A stretch of 64,000 nucleotides of DNA from Modestobacter marinus (GTDB taxonomy: Bacteria; Actinomycetota; Actinomycetes; Mycobacteriales; Geodermatophilaceae). Below the pieces are notes generated by a model. It saw nothing but the letters and a program-made list of their open reading frames with translations. It did no database searches and was not told where the DNA came from. How positions within the stretch are numbered: the stretch's first letter is position 1; every line of letters begins with the position of its first letter. Position numbers and translations under genes: made by a program. Shown one piece after another: positions 17,111 to 24,488 of the stretch. The stretch spans positions 620,001-684,000 of the forward strand of contig NZ_JAAMPA010000001.1 of assembly GCF_011758655.1 (NCBI RefSeq). The letters run 5' to 3'.

Positions 17111-18345
17111 CGGAGCGGCGCGGCCCGCAGCCACCGCACGCCCAGGGCCACCCCGAGCAGGGTGACCCCGCACCACACGGCCGCCGAGGCGACGTACCCG
17201 ACGAGCGCCGCCGTGGCGAGCGCGGCGGAGGCGGTGAGGAACGAGGCGAGCAGCGGCACCGTGGTGAGCGTCGTGAAGTCCGTGCCCGCCGTGGCCGGGC
17301 GGGAGAGGTCCATGCTCACGGTGTAGACCACCACGTTCAGCGCGGTGTAGGCCACGAGGAAGCCGCTGAGCGCCACCACCGTGCCGGCGAGCGGCGCCGA
17401 CCCGAGGAGCAGCGGGACCAGCCCGGCGGTGGACAGCGCCAGGGCGACCCCGCCGCCCACGAGCACCGCGGACCGCCCCCAGCGACGGACCAGCCACCCC
17501 GCGAGCGGGCCGGCCAGCGCCGCGGGCACGCTGACGACGACGCCGGTGACCACGCCGATGCGGGTCAGCGACCACCCGGCGTCGACGAGCGCCGCACTGG
17601 GCAGGGCGTACACGCCGGCCGCGCCCCCGTAGACCAGCGGCACGACGCCCAGCGCCCACACCGGCACGCCGGGGCGGCGGAACACCCCGATCAGCGCACC
17701 CCACGCCGCGCTGCCCGGTGGCCGCGGGTCGCGGGCGGGCTCGCGGAAGCGCAGCACGACGGCGAGCGCCACCAGGGTGAGGCCGGCGAGCAGCAGCACC
17801 GCCGCCGTCCAGCCCACGCGGTCGTACACCAGGACGCAGAGGCCACCGCCGAGCACGGTGCCGAGGTAGCTGGCGCCCACCTGCAGCCCGTTGCCCAGCC
17901 CACGGTCCTCCGGGCGGAGCAGCCGCACCGCGAGGGCGTCGGCGGCCACGTCCTGGGTGGCCGACAGCAGCACGTACACGGCGCAGACGGCGACGAGCGG
18001 GCCGAGCGAGCCGGCCGGGTCGTCGAAGGGCAGCAGCGCGAGGAGCGCCAGGACCATCGCGCTCTGCAGGGCGAGCAGCCAGGAGCGGTGGTGCCCCAGC
18101 CGGCGAGACCCGTACCGGTCCAGCAGCGGGGCCCAGAGCAGCTTGAGCGGCCAGGCCAGGCCCAGCAGCGAGACGAGGGAGAGGTCGGCGAGGGAGACGC
18201 CGTCGGCCCGCAGGATCGCGACCAGCCCGACGGTGAGGAAGCCGATGCCCACGTACTGGGTGACCCAGAGGGTCGTGAGCAGGGCCCACGGCGGCCGGCC
18301 CGCCGCGACCGGGGAGGCCTCGGCGACGGTGGACGGCGCGGTCAC
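17107..18345 (-). CDS. MFS permease, RhtX/FptX-like siderophore importer candidate
   Basis: 412 residues, about 12 helices. The N-terminal half has the AmpG/RhtX pattern QYVGIGFLTVGLVAILR, LLWAPLLDRYGSRRLGHHRS and LLSATQDVAADALAVRLL, seen in single-polypeptide siderophore permeases such as RhtX and FptX. GTG at 18345 overlaps the SIP stop and its own stop overlaps the next MFS gene. Together with the siderophore-interacting protein it suggests uptake of the ferri-siderophore across the cytoplasmic membrane, followed by reduction. AmpG-type muropeptide transport is a less likely alternative here. Confidence 0.8.
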   Translation of the reverse strand: MTAPSTVAEASPVAAGRPPWALLTTLWVTQYVGIGFLTVGLVAILRADGVSLADLSLVSLLGLAWPLKLLWAPLLDRYGSRRLGHHRSWLLALQSAMVLALLALLPFDDPAGSLGPLVAVCAVYVLLSATQDVAADALAVRLLRPEDRGLGNGLQVGASYLGTVLGGGLCVLVYDRVGWTAAVLLLAGLTLVALAVVLRFREPARDPRPPGSAAWGALIGVFRRPGVPVWALGVVPLVYGGAAGVYALPSAALVDAGWSLTRIGVVTGVVVSVPAALAGPLAGWLVRRWGRSAVLVGGGVALALSTAGLVPLLLGSAPLAGTVVALSGFLVAYTALNVVVYTVSMDLSRPATAGTDFTTLTTVPLLASFLTASAALATAALVGYVASAAVWCGVTLLGVALGVRWLRAAPLR

Positions 18346-19073
18346 GTCGCGCGCCAGTAGGCGAGCGAGGACACCCGGTCCTTGCCCACGCCGAGCTCGC
18401 GGCGCAGGTGCTTGGTCAGCGCCCGGGCGGCGGCGGCCTCGCAGGCCACCCAGAACCAGTCCCGCGCCGGATCGGCGGCCGCGGCTCCCGCCCAGGCAGC
18501 CGTGACGGCGGCCTGCACCGCCTGCCCGGGTGCCGCGCCGTCCCGGGCGACCCACACGACCTCGTGCCCGGCCCGGGCGCGCACCGGGAGGTCGCGGTCG
18601 GCCGGGTGCCCGGCCTCCAGCCAGACCCGCGCGGGCGTCGTCGGGTGGGCGTCGAGGAACGAGTTCACCGCGGGCAGGGACGCCGGGTCGCCGACCAGGT
18701 GCGCCATCCGGGTGCCCGGGGGCAGCGGCTCCTCGCGGGTGCCCTGCACCGTGGCCTCGATGGTGTCGCCGGGCCGCGCCGTGAGCGACCAGTGCGCCGC
18801 CGGGCCGTCGTGCAGGGCGAACTCGAGGTCGAAGGTGCCCGCCGCCGGGTCCGGGTCGACGAGCGTGTACGCCCGCTGGTGCGGGCGGCCGTCGTGCTCG
18901 AACCACAGCCGGACCCACATCGCCGGGTGCGGCGGGCAGGCCCCGAGCAGCCCGCCGTCGGAGACCCGGACCCGCTGGTACTGCTCGCCGACCTGCTCGC
19001 TCCCGCGCACGGTGAGGACGAAGTCCCGACCGCGCAGCGCCTTGAGGACCACGCCCTCCCACCCGTGCTGCAC
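18342..19073 (-). CDS. Siderophore-interacting protein (FAD ferric reductase)
   Basis: 243-residue ViuB/SIP-family flavin reductase that releases iron from imported siderophores. The FAD-binding motif RAYTLVD is at residues 71-77, the nucleotide region HLVGDPASLPAVNSFLD at about 125-141 and the C-terminal block WFWVACEAAAARALTKHLRR ends in a basic helix and SSLAYWR, typical of the family. GTG at 19073 is the first start in frame. It heads the minus-strand operon SIP, importer, exporter, and lies 75 bases from the IdeR box that it shares with the biosynthetic operon. Confidence 0.9.
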   Translation of the reverse strand: MQHGWEGVVLKALRGRDFVLTVRGSEQVGEQYQRVRVSDGGLLGACPPHPAMWVRLWFEHDGRPHQRAYTLVDPDPAAGTFDLEFALHDGPAAHWSLTARPGDTIEATVQGTREEPLPPGTRMAHLVGDPASLPAVNSFLDAHPTTPARVWLEAGHPADRDLPVRARAGHEVVWVARDGAAPGQAVQAAVTAAWAGAAAADPARDWFWVACEAAAARALTKHLRRELGVGKDRVSSLAYWRAT

Positions 19074-19147
19074 CCCTGTGCCCCTCTCGACGTGACCTCG
19101 GCGGGACCCTGCGCACCGGGGTCCAGCCCCGTGTACCGTCCGCCGTG

Positions 19148-19166
19148 TTTAGGGGAGGCTAACCTA
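19148..19166. promoter_or_regulatory. IdeR/DtxR iron box
   Basis: TTAGGGGAGGCTAACCTA at 19149-19166 matches the consensus TTAGGTTAGGCTAACCTAA at all but a few positions and keeps both half-site ends. It ends 16 bases before the decarboxylase GTG, next to its GGAAGG ribosome site, and is 75 bases from the divergent SIP start. Expected role: repression of both siderophore operons by iron-loaded IdeR/DmdR. Confidence 0.85.
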
Positions 19167-19181
19167 CGGAAGGGCTCGTTC

Positions 19182-20693
19182 GTGACGGAGCACACCCCGA
19201 CCGCCCACCTGTTCTCGGGTGCGACGGTCGACCACTACGCCGCGGTCGTCACCGCGGCGCTCGGCTCGCTCACCGACCGCGTCCGGGTGGTCCGCCGCCC
19301 CCGGTCGGGCGCGCCGCAGCAGGACCTCGAGGAGCTCGTCGCCGGGGTCGACCTCGAGACGCCGCTCGGCGACACGTTCTCCGCCCTGAAGGAGACCTCC
19401 CGGCTCTACCTCGAGCACGCGGTGTGGTTCCACGAGCCCGGCTACGTCGCCCACCTGAACTGCCCGGTCGCGATCCCGGCCCTCGCTGCGGACCTGCTCG
19501 CCTCCGCGGTCAACACCTCCGTCGACACCTACGACCAGTCGACGACGGCCACCCTGATCGAGCGCCGGCTGATCGCCTGGGCGGCCGGCCGCGCGGGCCT
19601 CGGCCCCGCCGCGGACGGCGTGTTCACCAGCGGCGGCACCCAGTCCAACCTGCACGCCCTGCTGCTGGCCCGCGACGAGGCGCTCGCCGGTCTGCCCGGC
19701 GGCGTCCTGCCCCCCGGCGCGCGGCTGCGGGTCCTGGCCACCGACCAGGCCCACTTCAGCGTCGGCAAGTCCGCGCGCCTGCTCGGGCTGGGCGCGGACG
19801 CGGTGGTGCCGGTGCCGACCGACGAGCGGCACCGGATGGACCCCGCCGCGCTGCGCCGGGTCGCCGCCCGGGTGCAGGACGCCGGCGACGTCGTCATGGC
19901 GGTGGCCGTCACCGCCGGCACCACCGACCTCGGCCGGATCGACCCGCTGCCCGCGGTGGCCGACGTCTGCGCGGAGATCGGCGCGTGGCTGCACGTCGAC
20001 GCCGCGTACGGCGGCGGGCTGTTGGTCTCCCGCCGCCGCCGGCACCTGCTCGACGGCATCGAGCGCGCCGACTCGGTGACCGTGGACTTCCACAAGACCT
20101 TCTTCCAGCCGGTGGCTTCCTCGGCGGTGCTGGTGCGCGACGGTGCGACGCTGCGGCACGTCACCCACCACGCGGCCTACCTGAACCCGCGCGGTGAGCG
20201 GGCGCCGAACCAGGTGGACCGCAGCCTGCAGACCACCCGCCGCTTCGACGCGCTCAAGCTCTGGGTGACGCTGCGCGCGATGGGGGCCGACGCGATCGGC
20301 GAGGCCTTCGACGCGTGCCTGGACCTGGCCGTGCAGGTCCACGAGGACCTGTGCGCCGCGCCGGACATCGAGGTGCACAGCGCACCGACGCTGAGCACGG
20401 TGCTGTTCCGGCACCGGCCCACCGGCCCCGACGGCCCGCTGGACCCGGCCGCTGCCGACCGGCTCGTCGCCGGCATCCGCGAGCGGCTGTTCGACGAGGG
20501 CGAGGCGGTCGTCGCCCGCACCGTGGTCGACGGGCGGCCGTGGCTGAAGCTCACCCTGCTGAACCCGGCGACCACCCGGGCCGACGTCCGCACGGTGGTC
20601 GACCTGGTCCGGGCGGCCGGGGAGGACCTGGTCGCGGAGTCCGCGGTGGCCCCCGCGGCGCTGGTGCTGGCCGGCGGGCAGGCCCAGGCATGA
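19182..20693 (+). CDS. Lysine decarboxylase, DesA-like, PLP-dependent
   Basis: First enzyme of the hydroxamate siderophore operon, expected to turn lysine into cadaverine. 503 residues, group II PLP decarboxylase. Matching DesA blocks are HEPGYVAHLNCPVAIPA, NTSVDTYDQSTTATLIERRL and DGVFTSGGTQSNLHALLLAR. The PLP lysine is Lys305 in VDFHKTFFQP, and HVDAAYGGG holds the pyridoxal-binding Asp. GTG at 19182 has a GGAAGGG ribosome site 8 bases ahead and directly follows the iron box. Substrate choice between lysine and ornithine/diaminobutyrate is inferred from similarity and from the next gene. Confidence 0.88.
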   Translation: MTEHTPTAHLFSGATVDHYAAVVTAALGSLTDRVRVVRRPRSGAPQQDLEELVAGVDLETPLGDTFSALKETSRLYLEHAVWFHEPGYVAHLNCPVAIPALAADLLASAVNTSVDTYDQSTTATLIERRLIAWAAGRAGLGPAADGVFTSGGTQSNLHALLLARDEALAGLPGGVLPPGARLRVLATDQAHFSVGKSARLLGLGADAVVPVPTDERHRMDPAALRRVAARVQDAGDVVMAVAVTAGTTDLGRIDPLPAVADVCAEIGAWLHVDAAYGGGLLVSRRRRHLLDGIERADSVTVDFHKTFFQPVASSAVLVRDGATLRHVTHHAAYLNPRGERAPNQVDRSLQTTRRFDALKLWVTLRAMGADAIGEAFDACLDLAVQVHEDLCAAPDIEVHSAPTLSTVLFRHRPTGPDGPLDPAAADRLVAGIRERLFDEGEAVVARTVVDGRPWLKLTLLNPATTRADVRTVVDLVRAAGEDLVAESAVAPAALVLAGGQAQA

Positions 20694-22063
20694 GCACCGG
20701 CATGAGCACCGACATGAGCACCGCCACCGTGCACGACTTCGTCGCCGTCGGGATCGGGCCGTTCAACCTCGGCCTGGCCGCGCTCACCGCCCCGGTGCCC
20801 GACCTGTCCGGCGTCTTCCTCGACGAGCACGAGGAGTTCTCCTGGCACCCCGGGATGATGATCGAGGGCACCACCCTGCAGGTCCCGTTCCTGGCCGACC
20901 TGGTGACCATGGCCGACCCGACGTCCCCGTACTCGTTCCTGGCCCACCTCAAGGCGACCGGCCGGCTCTACCCCTTCTACATCCGCGAGGACTTCCACCC
21001 ACTCCGCGCGGAGTACGACGCCTACTGCCGCTGGGTCGCCGAGCGGGTGCCCGGGCTGCGGTGGGGCCGGCGCGTCGAGCGGGTCGAGCACGACGCCGCC
21101 GCGGGCGTCTACCGGGTGCACGCCCGCGACGTCCGCTCCGGGGAGCCGGAGGTGCACCTGGGCCGGCGGCTGGTGCTCGGCGTCGGGACGGCGCCGTGGG
21201 TGCCGGAGCCGGTGCGGGACCTGCCCGGCCCGGTGTGGCACAGCTCGGCCTACCTGGAGCACAAGGAGGAGCTGCAGACCCTCGGGCACGTGACGGTCGT
21301 GGGCAGCGGGCAGAGCGCCGCGGAGGTGTACCTGGACCTGCTGACCGACGCCGACCGGCTCGGCTACCGCGTCGACTGGCTCACCCGATCACCCCGGTTC
21401 TTCCCCATGGAGTACACGAAGCTGACCCTGGAGATGACCTCGCCGGAGTACGCGCGCTACCACCACGCCCTGCCGATGGGGCGCCGCGACACCCTCGCCC
21501 GCGAGCAGCGCCACCTCTACAAGGGCATCAGCGGCAGCCTGGTGGACGCCATCTACGACACCCTCTACCGCACGGGACGGCGCGGGGAGGTCCCCTCCTC
21601 CCTGCACACCGGCGTCGAGGTGGTCGGTGCCCGCTGGGACGCCGGGCAGCGACGGCACGAGCTGCGACTGCACCACGCCGAGCAGGGGCGCACGGTCACC
21701 CGGACGACGCGCGGGCTGGTCCTCGCCACCGGCTACCGGTCCCGGGTGCCGGCGTTCCTGGACCCGGTCCGCGACCGGATCCGCTGGGACGCGCGCGGCC
21801 GGTACGACGTGGCGCTGGACTACGCGGTGGACACCACCGGCCGGGAGGTCTTCGTGCAGAACGCCGAGGAGCACACCCACAGCCTCACCGCGCCGGACCT
21901 GGGCATGGGCCCCTACCGGAACTCGGTGATCGTCAACGCCATGTGCGGCCGGGAGGTCTACCCGGTCGAGCAGCACATCGCCTACCAGGAGTTCGGGGTG
22001 GAGCTCGAGGACGCCGACGCACTGCCCGACGAGGCGGGGCTGACGGCGGGGGCCGCCCGATGA
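20690..22063 (+). CDS. Lysine/cadaverine N-monooxygenase, DesB/IucD-like
   Basis: FAD- and NADPH-dependent N-hydroxylase making the hydroxylamine later acylated to hydroxamate. 457 residues. FAD motif VGIGPFNLG at residues 18-26, the substrate region SWHPGMMIEGTTLQVPFLAD, NADPH motif VVGSGQSAAEVYLDL near 200 and the C-terminal ATGYRSRVP. The gene has three in-frame ATG codons 12 bases apart (20690, 20702, 20714), each within ATGAGCACC; the first overlaps the desA-like stop (ATGA). Length and motifs are normal. Confidence 0.9.
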   Translation: MSTGMSTDMSTATVHDFVAVGIGPFNLGLAALTAPVPDLSGVFLDEHEEFSWHPGMMIEGTTLQVPFLADLVTMADPTSPYSFLAHLKATGRLYPFYIREDFHPLRAEYDAYCRWVAERVPGLRWGRRVERVEHDAAAGVYRVHARDVRSGEPEVHLGRRLVLGVGTAPWVPEPVRDLPGPVWHSSAYLEHKEELQTLGHVTVVGSGQSAAEVYLDLLTDADRLGYRVDWLTRSPRFFPMEYTKLTLEMTSPEYARYHHALPMGRRDTLAREQRHLYKGISGSLVDAIYDTLYRTGRRGEVPSSLHTGVEVVGARWDAGQRRHELRLHHAEQGRTVTRTTRGLVLATGYRSRVPAFLDPVRDRIRWDARGRYDVALDYAVDTTGREVFVQNAEEHTHSLTAPDLGMGPYRNSVIVNAMCGREVYPVEQHIAYQEFGVELEDADALPDEAGLTAGAAR

Positions 22064-22653
22064 GCACCGCCCCCACCGCACCGCCCTGGTCGGTCCGCAC
22101 GGCTGTCGGGGTGCTCACCCTGGAACCGCTGGACGTCGACCGCGACCTGGAGCTGCTGCACGCCTGGGTCACCCACCCCCGCTCGGTCTACTGGCTGATG
22201 CAGGACGCCGGGCCGGCCGAGGTGCGCACCGCCTACGCCGCGATCACCGCCGACCCGCACCACGACGCGTGGCTGGGCCGGGTCGACGGGGCGCCGGCGT
22301 TCCTCGCCGAGACCTACGACCCCCGCCACCGGGAGCTCGTCGGCGTCTGGCCGGCCGAGCCCGGCGACGTCGGGATGCACGTCCTCGTCGCGCCGCCCGC
22401 CGAGGGCGCCCCGGCCGTCCGCGGCCTGACCTCGGCGGTGATGGCGGCCGTCGTCCGCTTCGCCCTGGACCGCCCGGGCGCGCGCCGGGTGGTCGTCGAG
22501 CCGGACGCGCGCAACGCGGCGATCCGGGCGAAGAACCGGGCGGCGGGCTTCGTCGAGCACGGCCTGGTCGACCTGGGGCGCAAGACGGCGGCGCTCAGCA
22601 CGTGCACCGCGGCGTCCTTCGCGGCCAGCGAGCTGGGCGGGGTGCTGGCATGA
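22060..22653 (+). CDS. GNAT acyltransferase, DesC/RhbD-like
   Basis: 197-residue siderophore acyltransferase that acylates the N-hydroxy-diamine using an acyl-CoA (acetyl or succinyl in the desferrioxamine route). Family blocks: LLHAWVTHPRSVYWLMQ, VGMHVLVAP and RRVVVEPDARNAAIRAKNR, the acyl-CoA site. ATG at 22060 overlaps the stop of the hydroxylase. It resembles the second GNAT at 26654, which implies that the locus has two acyl-transfer steps or two acyl donors. Confidence 0.88.
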   Translation: MSTAPTAPPWSVRTAVGVLTLEPLDVDRDLELLHAWVTHPRSVYWLMQDAGPAEVRTAYAAITADPHHDAWLGRVDGAPAFLAETYDPRHRELVGVWPAEPGDVGMHVLVAPPAEGAPAVRGLTSAVMAAVVRFALDRPGARRVVVEPDARNAAIRAKNRAAGFVEHGLVDLGRKTAALSTCTAASFAASELGGVLA

Positions 22654-24488
22654 CCGCGTCCACCACCGAGCGGGACGGGCTCTCGACGGACGTCGCCCCC
22701 CTCGGCGCCGGCCACCTCGAGCCGGTGGCGATGGCCCGGGCGCACCGGCACGTCGTCACCAAGGCGCTGTCGGAGTTCGGCCACGAGCGACTCGTCACCC
22801 CCGCGGCGGACGGCGGGCCGGCCGACGCCCTGGGGCGCACCTGGTGGTCGCTGCCCACCGCCCCCGGGGTCCGCTACCGGTTCGCCGCGCGGGTGCTGCC
22901 GCTGGAGCACTGGGACGTCGACCCGGCCTCGGTGTCCCGCACCGTCGACGGCGTCGACGCGCCCCTGGACGCGCTCGCGCTGGTCGACGAGCTGCAGGCC
23001 GACCTCGGCATCCCCGACCAGCTGCTGGGCACCTACCTGGAGGAGGTCAGCGCGACCCTCGCCGGTGCGGCGTGGAAGCTGCACCACCGCCGGGCCGACG
23101 CCCGGGAGCTGGCCCGCGCCGACCTGCAGACCGTCGAGCGGTCGATGACCGAGGGGCACCCGGCGTTCGTGGCCAACAACGGGCGGATCGGCTTCGGCCT
23201 GGCCGATCAGGTCGCCTACTCCCCCGAGTCGGGCGCCCCGGTCCGGCTGGTCTGGCTGGCGGCGCGTCGCGAGCACACCCATCTGGCCTGCGGCGAGGGC
23301 GTCGACGAGCAGCAGCTCTACGCGGGCCAGCTCGGCGAGGAGCTGCTGGAGCGCTTCGCCGGCCGGCTGCGGTCGCTGGGCCTGGACCCGGCCGACTTCC
23401 GCTACCTGCCGGTGCACCCGTGGCAGTGGGAGCACCGGCTGGCGGTCACCTTCGCCGCCGATGTCGGCCGCCGCGACCTCGTGCCGGTGGGCCTCAGCGA
23501 GGACCGCTACCAGGCCCAGCAGTCGATCCGGACGTTCTTCGACCTCGACCGCCCCGACCGGCACTACGTGAAGACGGCGCTGGCGATCCAGAACATGGGG
23601 TTCCTGCGCGGGCTCTCACCGGCCTACATGCGGGCGACCCCGGCGATCAACGACTGGGTCGCCGAGGTGGTCACCGGCGACCCCGAGCTCGTGGCCGGCG
23701 GGTTCGGCGTGCTGCGCGAGCTCGCCTCGGTCGGCTACACCGGCGACGCGTACCACCGGATGGCCGCGCGTGGGCTGCGCTCGCCGTACCAGCGGATGGT
23801 CGCCGCCCTCTGGCGGGAGAGCCCGGTGCCGCGGCTGGCCCCGGACGAGCGGGCGATGACGATGGCGGCGCTGCTGCACCGGGACGCCGAGGGCCGCTCG
23901 CTGGTCGGCGGCCTGGTCGCCGACTCCGGCCTGGACCCGCGCAGCTGGCTGCGGCGCTATCTCGACGCCTACCTCCGCCCGGTCGTGCACTGCCTGCTCG
24001 CCCAGGACCTCGCCTTCATGCCGCACGGGGAGAACGTCATCCTCGTGCTGCGCGACTCGGTGCCGACCCGGGTCCTGATGAAGGACGTCGGGGAGGAGGT
24101 CGCCGTCTTCGGGGACCGGCCGCTGCCCCCGGGCGTCGAGCGGGTCCGGGTCGACTACGAGGACGACGTCCGGCTGCTCTCGGTCTTCACCGACGTCTTC
24201 GACGGCTTCCTCCGGTACCTCGCCGGCGTGCTGGACGCCGACGGGCTGCTGCCCGCCGAGGAGGTCTGGGACTGCGTCGCCGACTGCCTGCTGGCCCACC
24301 GGGACGCCCATCCGGACCTGCACCGGCGCTTCGACCTCTTCACCCCGGAGTTCCGGCACTCCTGCCTGAACCGGCTGCAGCTGCGCAACACCACCCAGAT
24401 GGTCGACCTGGCCGACCAGGCGTCGTCGCTGCTGTACGCCGGGACGCTGGCCAACCCGGTCGCCGGGCACGCGACCAGGCACCGGTGA
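22650..24488 (+). CDS. NIS siderophore synthetase, DesD/IucA-IucC family
   Basis: NRPS-independent synthetase that adenylates a carboxylate and condenses hydroxamate units, probably also closing the macrocycle as DesD does. 612 residues, normal size. Motifs: EGHPAFVANNGRIGFG with the ATP-binding residues, LPVHPWQWEHRL, QQSIRTFF, KTALAIQNMGFLRGLS and MPHGENVILVLRD. The C-terminal domain is FhuF-like without its cysteines. ATG at 22650 overlaps the acyltransferase stop and its own stop overlaps the acylase start. Confidence 0.93.
   Translation: MTASTTERDGLSTDVAPLGAGHLEPVAMARAHRHVVTKALSEFGHERLVTPAADGGPADALGRTWWSLPTAPGVRYRFAARVLPLEHWDVDPASVSRTVDGVDAPLDALALVDELQADLGIPDQLLGTYLEEVSATLAGAAWKLHHRRADARELARADLQTVERSMTEGHPAFVANNGRIGFGLADQVAYSPESGAPVRLVWLAARREHTHLACGEGVDEQQLYAGQLGEELLERFAGRLRSLGLDPADFRYLPVHPWQWEHRLAVTFAADVGRRDLVPVGLSEDRYQAQQSIRTFFDLDRPDRHYVKTALAIQNMGFLRGLSPAYMRATPAINDWVAEVVTGDPELVAGGFGVLRELASVGYTGDAYHRMAARGLRSPYQRMVAALWRESPVPRLAPDERAMTMAALLHRDAEGRSLVGGLVADSGLDPRSWLRRYLDAYLRPVVHCLLAQDLAFMPHGENVILVLRDSVPTRVLMKDVGEEVAVFGDRPLPPGVERVRVDYEDDVRLLSVFTDVFDGFLRYLAGVLDADGLLPAEEVWDCVADCLLAHRDAHPDLHRRFDLFTPEFRHSCLNRLQLRNTTQMVDLADQASSLLYAGTLANPVAGHATRHR

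Noticed and set aside
17111-18289. Upstream extension of the first MFS exporter frame
   Set aside because: It lies inside the second MFS gene in another frame and has no membrane helices; the TTGA overlap sets the start.
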